DNA of 64,000 nucleotides from an uncultured Clostridium sp. GTDB taxonomy: Bacteria; Bacillota; Clostridia; TANB77; CAG-508. The translations under genes were made by a program, and so were the position numbers. Shown one piece after another: positions 19,035-27,419 of this stretch. How positions within the stretch are numbered: position 1 is the stretch's first letter; each line of letters starts with the position of its first letter. Where the stretch lies: assembly GCA_900553695.1 (NCBI GenBank), contig USEM01000005.1:1-64000 (forward strand), given 5' to 3'. Below the pieces are notes generated by a model. It saw only the letters and a list, made by a program, of their open reading frames with translations. It ran no database searches and had not been told where the DNA came from.

Positions 19035-19376
19035 TTGAAGGTTACATATAATGAAAAGGACAAGCTCTTGACATTAAAACTTACAGAAGAAATAGACCAT
19101 CATTCTTCTGAAAAGATTAGAACAAGAGCTGATTTTGAGATACAAAAATATATACCAAAAACATTAGTAATAGATTTTACAAATGTTAATTTCATGGATA
19201 GTGCAGGAATTGGAATGGTATTAGGCAGATATAAGATGTCTAGCATGTTTGGAGGAAAGATGTTCATGAAAAATGTATCTCCAAGTGTGAAAAAAGTATT
19301 TGAAATGGCAGGAGTAACCAGAATAATACCAATAATTGAAGAACAAGGAGGAACAGAAATTGGAAAATGTATATGA
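19035..19376 (+). CDS. spoIIAA: anti-sigma F factor antagonist
   Basis: A 113-residue STAS-domain protein. The phosphorylatable serine is in [15 protein letters not shown], the SpoIIAA signature. When dephosphorylated in the forespore it binds SpoIIAB and frees SigF. The TTG start is chosen because AGGAGGG lies 8 bases upstream and no ATG precedes the conserved start [10 protein letters not shown]. First gene of the spoIIAA-spoIIAB-sigF operon; its end overlaps the start of spoIIAB. Confidence 0.96.
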   Translation: MKVTYNEKDKLLTLKLTEEIDHHSSEKIRTRADFEIQKYIPKTLVIDFTNVNFMDSAGIGMVLGRYKMSSMFGGKMFMKNVSPSVKKVFEMAGVTRIIPIIEEQGGTEIGKCI

Positions 19377-19794
19377 AAATAAAATGAGTTTAGAATTCTT
19401 AAGCAAATCAGAAAATGAAGCATTTGCACGAATTACAGTAGCAAGTTTTGCCTCACAGTTAGACCCAAGTATAGAGGAAATTTCAGACATAAAAACAGCC
19501 GTATCAGAGGCAGTTACAAATTGCATAATTCATGGCTATGAAGAAAAAATAGGAACTATACATATTGAATGCAAATTATATCAAAAGACAATAGAAATAG
19601 TAATTATGGATAAAGGAAAAGGAATAGAAAATATTAGTCAGGCAAAAGAGCCTTTGTTTACAACAAAGCCAGAACTTGAAAGATCAGGCATGGGCTTTAC
19701 AATTATGGAAAGCTTTATGGACGAGCTAAAAATAGAATCTGTAGTAGGAGTTGGTACAAAAATTACTATGAAAAAAGTAATTAAAGATGAGTAA
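19360..19794 (+). CDS. spoIIAB: anti-sigma F factor (serine kinase)
   Basis: About 144 residues, a GHKL-fold kinase. Visible are the N box ([15 protein letters not shown]), DKGKGIENI, and [20 protein letters not shown], which is nearly identical across spore formers. It binds SigF and phosphorylates SpoIIAA. The start is probably the TTG 8 bases after AAGGAGG, inside the 3' end of spoIIAA; an ATG at 19384 (MSLEFLS) is the alternative and would match the shorter Bacillus N-terminus. sigF follows 10 bases after the stop. Confidence 0.95.
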   Translation: MENVYENKMSLEFLSKSENEAFARITVASFASQLDPSIEEISDIKTAVSEAVTNCIIHGYEEKIGTIHIECKLYQKTIEIVIMDKGKGIENISQAKEPLFTTKPELERSGMGFTIMESFMDELKIESVVGVGTKITMKKVIKDE

Positions 19795-19804
19795 CGGAGG
19801 AATT

Positions 19805-20522
19805 ATGTACGAGATAGAAACAGAAGATATTGTAAATGCACAAAATAAATCAGAAGAAGCAATGTCTAAACTTATTGAACAAAACAGTGGGCTAATTTGG
19901 AGCATAGTAAAAAGATTTTCTGGACGAGGACATGGCATAGAAGACTTATACCAAATAGGCTGTATTGGATTAATAAAGGCAATTCAAAGGTTTGATGTAA
20001 GCTATAATGTACGAATATCAACATATGCAGTACCATATATTATACGGAGAAATAAAACGATTTATAAGAGATGATGGACCAATAAAAGTAAGTAGAAGCA
20101 TAAAAGAACTTGCAACAAAAATAAACGAAATTCAAAGACAAAACATAAATAAAACAGGAGAAGAACTAAAGGTAAATGAACTTGCAGCAAAACTTAATGT
20201 ATCAAAAGAAGAAATTGTAGAAGCATTAGATGCAATAAGAAGACCAGAATCTATAGACGAAGAATTGTATGATGAAGCAGGAGGAGAAACCAGAATTTCA
20301 AAAATTAGTACAAATAAAGACGAAACAGGAACATTAGTAAATAAAATATGCGTTCATGAATTAATAGATGAATTAGATGAAAGAGAAAGAAAAATAATAA
20401 TACTTAGATATTTTAAAGGAAAAACTCAAAGCGAAGTAGCTACAAGACTTGGTATGAGCCAAGTTCAAGTTTCAAGAATAGAAAAAAAGGTACTAACAAA
20501 GATGCGTCAAAAAATTGCTTGA
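19805..20522 (+). CDS. sigF: RNA polymerase sporulation sigma factor SigF, +1 shift at CGG
   Basis: The first forespore-specific sigma factor. Region 2 is clear (NSGLIWSIVKRF, EDLYQIGCIGLIKAIQRFD, ISTYAVPYIIGEIKRFIRDDG), followed by regions 3 and 4 (RYFKGKTQSEVATRLGMSQVQVSRIEKK). The frame breaks at CGG 20045-20047, within the most conserved part of region 2. Dropping the C turns YIIRRNK into YIIGEIKRF and gives 238 residues. The chosen ATG follows GGAGG; an earlier in-frame ATG at 19787 lies inside spoIIAB without a binding site. SigF should drive spoIIQ and gpr-class genes. Confidence 0.95.
20045..20047 (+). other. in-frame CGG frameshift site in sigF
   Basis: The sequence reads ATT-ATA-CGG-AGA. 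Dropping the C (20045) gives ATA-GGA-GAA-ATA and the invariant PYIIGEIKR of sporulation sigma factors. Confidence 0.9.
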
Positions 20523-20535
20523 AAGGGGAAAAACA

Positions 20536-21534
20536 ATGCGAAAAGTTTTAATATATATTTTGGGTTTTGTTTTATTATGCTTTTTAATACCAATTATATT
20601 TACAAAAAGACCAGAAAAAGCAGTAGTAGCAATAAATGAAGCAAGCAAAGAAAGTGATAATAATCAAAATGAAAACAAAACAGATACAAAAACACCTACA
20701 ATAGTAAAATTACTACATGCTGAAACAGGAGAAGTAGAAGAACTAGAAATGGATAAATACCTATATGGTGTAGTATCTGCAGAAATGCCAGCAAATTTTG
20801 AAAAAGAAGCTTTAAAGGCGCAAGCAATAGTTGCAAGAACATATACAGAATATAAAATATATAAGGGAAGCAAACACGAAAATGCAGATATTTGCGATGA
20901 TTCAAAGTGTTGCCAAGCATGGATTTCTAAAGAAAAGCGTTTTGAAAAATGGAATGAAGTAGACCGAGAAAACAACTGGAACAAGATTACTTCAGCAGTA
21001 GATGAAACATCAGGCAAAATAATTACATATGATGGAGCTCCAATAAATGCATTTTTCCATTCAAATAGTGGTGGAACAACAGAAACTGTTGCAAATGTGT
21101 GGGGTGGAAGTAATTACCCATATTTGCAAAGTGTAGAAACATCTGGAGAAGATAGCTATACACAATATGCTTCAATAGTTACATTAACTAAAGAGGAAGT
21201 GCTTCAAAAAATGCAGGCAGAATATCCAGAAACAACCATAGACTGGACACAAGAAAAACCAATACAAATTACTGAATATAACGAAAGCGGAAGGGTAAAA
21301 ACAATACAAATTGGAAATAAAAGTATTTCAGGAGTTGAAGCAAGAACAATATTTGGTTTAAAATCTGCAAAATTTAATGTGCAAGTTGGAGAAAGTGTTC
21401 AATTTGATGTTGTAGGCTATGGGCACGGTGTAGGGCTTAGCCAAACAGGTGCAGATGCAATGGCAAAAACAGGAGCTACCGCAGAACAAATAATAAATCA
21501 CTATTATACAGGAGTAAAAATAGAAAATATTTGA
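20536..21534 (+). CDS. spoIID: stage II sporulation protein D (lytic transglycosylase)
   Basis: A 332-residue protein with an N-terminal membrane anchor (about residues 4-22). The SpoIID domain shows MDKYLYGVVSAEMPANFEKEALKAQAIVARTY, with the catalytic Glu in SAEMP, then CDDSKCCQAW, FFHSNSGGTTETVANVWGG and the GYGHGVGLSQTGADAMA end. SpoIID cleaves peptidoglycan glycan strands during engulfment, acting with SpoIIP and SpoIIM. The start is the ATG behind AAAGGGG. It follows sigF by 13 bases; sigF to spoIIQ may form one early sporulation transcript. Confidence 0.95.
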   Translation: MRKVLIYILGFVLLCFLIPIIFTKRPEKAVVAINEASKESDNNQNENKTDTKTPTIVKLLHAETGEVEELEMDKYLYGVVSAEMPANFEKEALKAQAIVARTYTEYKIYKGSKHENADICDDSKCCQAWISKEKRFEKWNEVDRENNWNKITSAVDETSGKIITYDGAPINAFFHSNSGGTTETVANVWGGSNYPYLQSVETSGEDSYTQYASIVTLTKEEVLQKMQAEYPETTIDWTQEKPIQITEYNESGRVKTIQIGNKSISGVEARTIFGLKSAKFNVQVGESVQFDVVGYGHGVGLSQTGADAMAKTGATAEQIINHYYTGVKIENI

Positions 21535-21586
21535 ATAAAGTAAAAAAATTGGTACATAATTAAACTAAAGAAAGGGAGGAATCCAA

Positions 21587-22339
21587 ATGAGAAAGAAAAC
21601 AAATAGTGGTTTTAAAAAAGTTTTAATGATATATGGAGGTGTGTTACTAGTATTAATAGCAACATGTGTTATTGTATATATTGTATATAACAATAAAATA
21701 AAAGAATCTGCAAAACAAAGCCTACTTGCCGCAGAAAAACTAACAGAACTTGTACCAAACACAGGAGCATTAGAAGAGGCAAGTACAGAAATTAGTAAAA
21801 CAATAAATGAAGTTCTTGAAGAAACTGCATCTGAAATAAATCAAAATGACGAAGATGAAAATACACAAGAAAACAATCAAACTGAAAACGTTGAAGTTCA
21901 AGAGCCAGTAGTAGAACCTGAACCAGTAAAAGAATTAGAATTTGCATATCCTGTAAATGGAGAAATATCAAAGCCATTTTCAATAGATAATTTAATATTT
22001 TCAGAAACATTACAAGAATGGGTAGTACACAAAGGAATAGATATAAAAGCACCAAGAACAACAGTAGTAAAATCAGCAGAAGAAGGAACAGTAAAAGCAA
22101 TAAAAAACGATCCAAGATATGGCTTAACAGTAATAATAGAACATAGAGATGGATATAAAACAATATATGCAAACCTACTTACAACAGAGTTTGTAAAAGA
22201 AGGCGAAAACGTGAGCAAAGGGCAGAGCTTAGGAACAGTAGGAAACTCAGCATCATTTGAAATAGCAGATGAACCACACCTACATTTTGAAATGACCAAA
22301 GATGACGAAACAGTGGACCCAAAGATATATTTAAAGTAA
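21587..22339 (+). CDS. spoIIQ: SpoIIQ-like M23 (LytM) peptidase
   Basis: A 250-residue protein with one N-terminal membrane helix (about 12-32), a Glu/Asn-rich linker to about residue 120, and a C-terminal M23 domain. The zinc-ligand motifs HKGID and EPHLHFEM are both intact, unlike Bacillus SpoIIQ, which lacks one ligand; clostridial SpoIIQ usually keeps them. SpoIIQ in the forespore membrane pairs with SpoIIIAH across the septum during engulfment. The neighbouring sigF and spoIID support the role. A strong terminator ends the block. Confidence 0.85.
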   Translation: MRKKTNSGFKKVLMIYGGVLLVLIATCVIVYIVYNNKIKESAKQSLLAAEKLTELVPNTGALEEASTEISKTINEVLEETASEINQNDEDENTQENNQTENVEVQEPVVEPEPVKELEFAYPVNGEISKPFSIDNLIFSETLQEWVVHKGIDIKAPRTTVVKSAEEGTVKAIKNDPRYGLTVIIEHRDGYKTIYANLLTTEFVKEGENVSKGQSLGTVGNSASFEIADEPHLHFEMTKDDETVDPKIYLK

Positions 22340-22344
22340 AAAGC

Positions 22345-22381
22345 AAGACATGGGAGAAAACGCCCCATGTCTTAGTTTTTT
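22345..22381 (+). terminator. intrinsic terminator after spoIIQ
   Basis: A GC-containing ten-base stem (AAGACATGGG/CCCATGTCTT) with an AGAAAACGC-type loop, followed by a T-rich run. Confidence 0.88.
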
Positions 22382-22412
22382 CATGAAAAATGTTTATTTT
22401 ATTCCAATTTTG

Positions 22413-22421
22413 TGGTAAAAT
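22413..22421 (+). promoter_or_regulatory. possible extended -10 promoter of the SUF genes
   Basis: TGG followed by TAAAAT fits an extended -10 element; the -35 region (TTTATT, 17 bases upstream) is weak. The sufC start is 40 bases downstream. Confidence 0.4.
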
Positions 22422-22461
22422 AGTAAAGTACGATATATTTTAAATGTAAAAAGGAGGATGT

Positions 22462-23172
22462 ATGTTAGAACTTAAAAATATATGTTTCGAAAGAGATAAT
22501 AAAAAAATCTTAAAAAATATAAATTTAAAACTTGAAAATGACAAGTTTTATGTAATTACAGGACCAAATGGTTCAGGTAAGTCTACTTTGGCAAAAATAA
22601 TCATGGGCATTAATAAACAAGATAGTGGACAAGTTATTTTAGATGGAAAGGATATAAGCAATTTACCTATTAACGAAAGAGCAAATATTGGAATTGGCTT
22701 TGCATTTCAACAACCAGTTAAATTTAAAGGAATTACAGTATATGATTTAATTAAACTATCAGCTGGTAAAGATATAACCAAAAAAGAGGCTTGCGATATT
22801 TTATCTAAAGTTGGTTTATGTGCTAAAGAATATGTAGATAGAGAAATTAATAGTTCACTTTCAGGAGGAGAGCTAAAAAGAATAGAAATTGCAACAGTTG
22901 CAGTTCGAAATTCAAAACTAACAATATTTGATGAACCAGAAGCGGGAATAGACTTATGGAGCTTTAATAACTTAATAAAAATCTTTGAAGATATGAGAGA
23001 AAAAACAAAAGGCACAACATTAATTATATCTCATCAAGAAAGAATATTAGATATTGCAGATAAAGTAATTTTATTAAACAACGGAGAAATTGAAAAAATT
23101 GGAGAATCAAAAGATTTAATGAAAAATATAATACCAAAAACAAATTGCTGCAAGTTAGGAGGAGATGCCTAA
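22462..23172 (+). CDS. sufC: SUF/Sms iron-sulfur cluster assembly ATPase SufC
   Basis: A 236-residue ABC ATPase. Walker A is GPNGSGKSTLAK (about 35-46), Q-loop FAFQQPVKFKG, signature SSLSGGELKRIEIA, Walker B KLTIFDEPEAGIDLWSF and switch His in ISHQERIL. FDEPEAGIDLW is specific for SufC rather than a transporter ATPase. It energises the SufB/SufD scaffold during Fe-S cluster assembly. The stop overlaps the next start codon (TAATG), so the two products are translationally coupled. No sufS, sufU or second sufB/sufD gene follows. Confidence 0.92.
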   Translation: MLELKNICFERDNKKILKNINLKLENDKFYVITGPNGSGKSTLAKIIMGINKQDSGQVILDGKDISNLPINERANIGIGFAFQQPVKFKGITVYDLIKLSAGKDITKKEACDILSKVGLCAKEYVDREINSSLSGGELKRIEIATVAVRNSKLTIFDEPEAGIDLWSFNNLIKIFEDMREKTKGTTLIISHQERILDIADKVILLNNGEIEKIGESKDLMKNIIPKTNCCKLGGDA

Positions 23173-24089
23173 TGGAAAATGTTGATAAAGAATTATTAAA
23201 AGAAATATCTGATATAGATGGAGAAATTAAAGGAGCCTACAATATTAGAAAAAACGGCAAAGGAATAGAAAGAAAAGTAACAGAAAACGTAAATATTGTA
23301 ACAAAGCAAGATAAGCCAGGAATAGATATATTTGTTAAAGAAAACACAAAATTTGAATTTGTTCATATTCCAGTAATCATAACAGAAAGTGGTTTAAATG
23401 ATGTAGTATATAACGACTTCTATATTGGAAAAAATGCAAATGTAGTAATAATTGCAGGTTGTGGAATACACAACGACCACCACAAAGACTCTCAACATGA
23501 TGGAATTCATAGATTTTTCTTAGAAGAAGGTGCAAAAGTAAAATACATTGAAAAACACTATGGAGAAGGTTCAGGAGATGGAAAAAGAATTCTAAACCCA
23601 GTAACAGAAGTATACCTAAAAGAAGGTAGCAACATGGAAATGGAGACAGTTCAAATAAAAGGTGTAGACTCTACTATAAGAACTACAAAAGGAGTTTTAG
23701 AGAATAATACAAGTTTGGTAATACTAGAAAAAATAATGACACATGGAAATCAAACAGCAAAAACATCTTTTAATGTAGAGCTAAATGGAGAAAACTCAAG
23801 CACAAAAGTAACATCAAGGTCTGTTGCAACAGAAAATTCAGTACAACAATTTGAATCACATGTAGAAGGAAATTCAAAATGTTTTGGACATGTAGAGTGT
23901 GATGCAATAATAAAGGATAGTGCAAAAGTAATTGCAATTCCATCAATAATTGCAAATAATGTAGAAGCAAACTTAGTGCATGAAGCAACAATAGGCAAAA
24001 TTGCAGGAGAACAATTAATGAAACTTATGACACTTGGACTAGACGAAAAACAAGCAGAACAAGAAATAATAAATGGATTTTTGAAATAA
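23172..24089 (+). CDS. SufB/SufD-family scaffold protein (minimal SUF, SmsB-like)
   Basis: A 305-residue right-handed beta-helix protein of the SufB/SufD family. The C-terminal end carries VEANLVHEATIGKIAGEQLMKLMTLGLDEKQAEQEII, the family's most conserved region, and HNDHHKDSQHDGIHRFF lies near residue 100. It is shorter than canonical SufB (about 470). A two-gene sufC-sufB arrangement with one short scaffold is the layout described as a minimal SUF (SmsCB) system in archaea and strictly anaerobic bacteria. The start is fixed by the overlap with sufC and by AGGAGG upstream. Confidence 0.87.
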   Translation: MENVDKELLKEISDIDGEIKGAYNIRKNGKGIERKVTENVNIVTKQDKPGIDIFVKENTKFEFVHIPVIITESGLNDVVYNDFYIGKNANVVIIAGCGIHNDHHKDSQHDGIHRFFLEEGAKVKYIEKHYGEGSGDGKRILNPVTEVYLKEGSNMEMETVQIKGVDSTIRTTKGVLENNTSLVILEKIMTHGNQTAKTSFNVELNGENSSTKVTSRSVATENSVQQFESHVEGNSKCFGHVECDAIIKDSAKVIAIPSIIANNVEANLVHEATIGKIAGEQLMKLMTLGLDEKQAEQEIINGFLK

Positions 24090-24103
24090 TTTCCTTTTAC
24101 CTC

Positions 24104-24132
24104 TTGTTTTTTCATAAAATTTGTGTTAAACT
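24104..24132 (+). promoter_or_regulatory. candidate SigA-type promoter of rpmB
   Basis: TTGTTT and TAAACT are spaced by 17 bases. The -10 is imperfect. rpmB starts 45 bases downstream behind TAGGAGGTG. Confidence 0.5.
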
Positions 24133-24177
24133 AAATGATAGTGAGTTTTAATAACAGTTTTAGGAGGTGCTATAACA

Positions 24178-24375
24178 ATGGCAAAATGTGATATATGCGA
24201 CAAATCAGTTAATTATGGAAATAAATTAAGTATAACACGTTCACATATAAGTAAAAGAACATCAAGAACATTTAAACCAAATATTAGAACAGTAAAAGCA
24301 ATGGTAGATGGACAACCAAAAAAAATCAATGTTTGTACAAAATGTTTACGTTCAGGAAAAGTTACAAAGGCTTAA
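24178..24375 (+). CDS. rpmB: 50S ribosomal protein L28
   Basis: Sixty-five residues, the normal length. MAKCDICDKS and NVCTKCLRSGKV supply the two CxxC pairs of a zinc-binding L28, and the central NKLSITRSHISKRTSRTFKPN is the conserved rRNA-binding part. Neighbouring spoVM (minus strand) reproduces the rpmB-spoVM proximity seen in Bacillus. It has its own promoter and terminator. Confidence 0.97.
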   Translation: MAKCDICDKSVNYGNKLSITRSHISKRTSRTFKPNIRTVKAMVDGQPKKINVCTKCLRSGKVTKA

Positions 24376-24386
24376 TTACAAAAAAT

Positions 24387-24414
24387 AGAGCAAGTTTTAA
24401 CTTGCTCTTGTTTT
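24387..24414 (+). terminator. intrinsic terminator after rpmB
   Basis: A ten-base stem (AGAGCAAGTT/AACTTGCTCT) with a two-base TT loop (probably opening further in practice) followed by TGTTTTG. Confidence 0.82.
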
Positions 24415-24466
24415 GTATATGTAATTTAAAATTACATTATTCTAAAGAGTTTAGTTCAGAAAATTT

Positions 24467-24544
24467 TTATTTATCTTTTACACCAAAAATAAGCTTAACA
24501 AAACCCCTTAAAAACTTAGGAACTTTTTTTACAACAATAGTCAT
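24467..24544 (-). CDS. spoVM: stage V sporulation protein M, 25-residue coat-targeting peptide
   Basis: The protein begins MTIVVKKVPKFLRGF and ends VKDK (25 residues). It aligns with Bacillus SpoVM over the K-x-PKFL-x-G-x-V-K/R-x-x-x-G core, including the proline at position 9 needed for recognising membrane curvature. AAGGAGTG stands 9 bases before the ATG. SpoVM is an amphipathic peptide that inserts in the outer forespore membrane and anchors SpoIVA, starting spore coat assembly. Its place beside rpmB matches Bacillus. Such short genes are easily missed by gene callers. Confidence 0.85.
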   Translation of the reverse strand: MTIVVKKVPKFLRGFVKLIFGVKDK

Positions 24545-24571
24545 ATTTTTAACACACTCCTTTTAATAATA

Positions 24572-24718
24572 TCAGCAGCAAAGCCAAGAGATACCAAGGC
24601 ATACAACCACAGCACCTATAAGAAATAACCAACCAGTAAAAGGAAGTAATATCACGAGTAGAATTCCTAAACCTAATCCAATTAAACAAACAGCTAAAGT
24701 TTTCTTAAAAATTCTCAT
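24572..24718 (-). CDS. 48-residue two-helix membrane protein upstream of spoVM
   Basis: It starts MRIFKKTLAVCLIGLGLG and has two hydrophobic segments separated by a tight LPFTGW turn. GGGAGG precedes the ATG by 6 bases, which makes translation credible. It lies 27 bases upstream of spoVM on the same strand, so cotranscription is likely. The turn resembles small PGPGW-type membrane proteins, but the match is too short to assign a name. Confidence 0.6.
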   Translation of the reverse strand: MRIFKKTLAVCLIGLGLGILLVILLPFTGWLFLIGAVVVCLGISWLCC

Positions 24719-24780
24719 AACATTCCTCCCAGATATAATATAATATTAAATTTTATGTAAAATTGTGAAAGAAGGTGTAA

Positions 24781-25422
24781 ATGCTAATAGACCTAATATA
24801 TCCACCAGTATGTGGCATATGCGATAGAATTTGTAAAAAACATTTATGTAAAGAATGTGAAATAGATTTAAAAAAATACGAAATAAATGAAATAGAAAAT
24901 GCTAAAGGCGATGAAAGCAAATACTATGATTATCAAGTAAAAACCTTTAAGTACAAGGGAAAAGTTAGAAGTAAAATAATAGATTATAAATTTAATGAGA
25001 AGTCTTATATGTGCCATACCTTTCAAAAAATGATAACAAAAAATGAAAAAATATACAGTTTTTTGAAAAAGTATGATATAATATTATACGTTCCTATGTT
25101 CAAAAAACAGGAATATAAAAGAGGATATAACCAAACCTATTTAATAGCTAAAGAAATAGGAAAAACTTTAGGAATACCAATAGAGAAAAACAATTTAACA
25201 AAAATAAAAGATACAAAAAAGCAAAGTACACTAACCAAAGAAGAAAGAAAAACAAATGTAAAAAATGCATTTGTAATTGAAAAACCGGAAAGAATAGTAA
25301 ATAAAAAAGTTATATTATTTGATGATATTTTTACAACAGGAAATACAGTAAATGAGTGTAGCAAAGTTATAAAAATGGCAGGAGCCAAAGAGGTTGCAAT
25401 ACTTACCATTGCTGTAGATTAA
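24781..25422 (+). CDS. ComF-family phosphoribosyltransferase-like protein
   Basis: A 213-residue protein. The N-terminal zinc-ribbon-like element (YPPVCGICDRICKKHLCKEC) and the C-terminal PRPP loop VILFDDIFTTGNTVNEC (about residues 177-193) define the ComF family, with VPMFKKQEYKRGYNQTYLIAKEI in between. In naturally competent species ComF helps process incoming single-stranded DNA; outside competence operons its role is open. GAAGGTG precedes the ATG. The KAP NTPase gene starts 15 bases later. Confidence 0.9.
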   Translation: MLIDLIYPPVCGICDRICKKHLCKECEIDLKKYEINEIENAKGDESKYYDYQVKTFKYKGKVRSKIIDYKFNEKSYMCHTFQKMITKNEKIYSFLKKYDIILYVPMFKKQEYKRGYNQTYLIAKEIGKTLGIPIEKNNLTKIKDTKKQSTLTKEERKTNVKNAFVIEKPERIVNKKVILFDDIFTTGNTVNECSKVIKMAGAKEVAILTIAVD

Positions 25423-25437
25423 ACAAAGGAGGTAATA

Positions 25438-27391
25438 ATGGAAGACTTAGTTGAAAGCATTTTAGATTATGTAAGGTCAGATTATACAGATTATGCCATA
25501 ATGATAAATGGAGAATGGGGTAGTCGGAAAGACCTATTTTTGGAATAATAAAATAAAGCCAAAAATTGATGGAATGCAATATAACGGAAAAAGGTTTACA
25601 AGTATTTACATGTCTTTATATGGTATATCAAACCTTGAGGAAATAAGCAAAAAAATATTCATTGAAACAACACAGTTAATGGATAAAAATGTAAAGAAAC
25701 ACATAGAAACAACAGGAAAATACTCAATTCCCGAATATGCAAAAACAGGTTTGAATATGGCAAACTCATTTGGTGCAAATACAAATGAAAAAATTAATTA
25801 TGAAAAATTCTTTGCAACAGATGATAAAGTATTGTGCTTCGATGACCTAGAAAGAGCTAATGTAGACGTTATAGATATTCTAGGTTACATTAACAACTTT
25901 GTTGAACATGACCACATAAAAACAATAATTATATGTAACGAAAAAGAACTTTCAACAAAACTTAAAAATTCAAACCTTGAAATGAAAACATTTATTGCAA
26001 CATATCTTTTAGACAAACAAGGGGAATTAGCAAAAGATGATGGCAAACCAATGGTTGAAAGAATACAAGAAAAAATAGAATATGTATTTGATAAAGCAAA
26101 TGACTATGAAAGAATAAAAGAAAAACTAATAGGCGAAACATTCGAATACAGACCAGAATTCAACTATATAATAAATGGAATTTTAATGAGGTACGAAAAC
26201 GACAAAGACCTTATAAGATTTTTAAGAGAAAACACGCCATATATAATAAATACATTTAACAAAAGTGGAACGAGAAACCTTAGGATACTAAAGCATTCAT
26301 TAAATGACTTTAAAAAGATTTATGAAATGGTAAACAAATATTATCCAAACACAAATTATAGAGTTTTGCAAACAATGCTTATATTTACAATAGCAATTTC
26401 ATTTGAAATTAAAGCAGGTAAAATTACAAAAGATAAATTTGTGTATATACAAAATAACGAGGAATACAAAGCAACAGTAGTATCTTCAAAAGTATTTATG
26501 GATAATAGGCAGTTCTACATTAAAGAATTTGATAATAACTATTACTATAACTTTAAGGCAGAATATAGATTTTTCAAATTTATTGAAATGTATGTTAGAA
26601 CAAGAATTTTTGATACAAGACGTTTTAAAGAAGATATGGAAGACATTATAAATACAGTAGATACAGAGAAATTACCAGGATACAAACGTCTACTCACAGA
26701 AGAATTCTGGAAGATTTCAGATGATCAATTTCCAGGTGTAATTGAAAATGTAATGTCTGATGTTAAGCAAGGAAAGTTAAGTTTAATAGACACAACTAAG
26801 TTATTTATATACTTCACGTACTTCGTACAAAGAGGACTAATCAACTATAGTATGTCTACAATAAAAACATTATTTTTCAATGGTATGAACCTAGCATCTT
26901 TAAACTCTGTGTATGTAGAAAACGCAGAACAAGAACTAAATAGCTTGGCTTTGGGCGAAAAAAACTTAGACATAGATGATATTCTAGCACATTTTTATGT
27001 TTTAAATAATACATTAAAAGATAAAATGTATACAGAAAAAGCAAATGAAGTATTTAAATATATACCAATGAAAATGGAAATATTCTATGAAAAATTTGAT
27101 GAAGAATGCATGGAAATACCAATATTAAAATACTATGATCCACATCAACTATTCCAAAGAATATCTTGTGCAAGTAATGAAGATATAATGGGAATAAAAG
27201 AAAAACTGCTAGAAAGAGCAAGAAAACACAAAGGTAAATTACAACCAGAATTGAAAAACATAAAGAAGCTAAGAGAAATAGTAGAGCAATATCTAAAAGG
27301 CAAAGAAATAACAATTAAAACAGTAATGCTTGTGGAATTACAAAAGGATTTAGATACAATTATAGAAATAATGGGAAATGAAGAACATTAA
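25438..27391 (+). CDS. KAP-family P-loop NTPase, +1 shift at CGG inside the P-loop
   Basis: A 650-residue protein. The N-terminus reads NGEWGSGKTYFW, a KAP-type Walker A (about residues 25-36), and VLCFDDLERANVDVIDIL is Walker B with the KAP DDLxR motif, followed by IIICNEKEL (sensor-like). The long C-terminal helical part is not recognised. No membrane helix is evident. The Walker A glycine exists only if the C of the CGG at 25525-25527 is skipped; otherwise translation ends after 37 codons. KAP NTPases occur in antiphage and membrane-associated systems; here it stands alone among housekeeping genes. AAAGGAGG precedes the ATG. Confidence 0.85.
25525..25527 (+). other. in-frame CGG frameshift site in the KAP NTPase P-loop
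   Basis: The sequence reads GGT-AGT-CGG-AAA. Dropping the C (25525) gives GGT-AGT-GGA-AAG-ACC, the GSGKT of Walker A. Confidence 0.9.
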
Positions 27392-27419
27392 AAGCTTAGA
27401 TTGGAAAGGAAGATTAAAA

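Noticed and set aside
24378..24566. Plus-strand 77-residue frame after rpmB (24333-24566)
   Set aside because: It overlaps the rpmB end and terminator, and the opposite strand carries spoVM with a good ribosome binding site.
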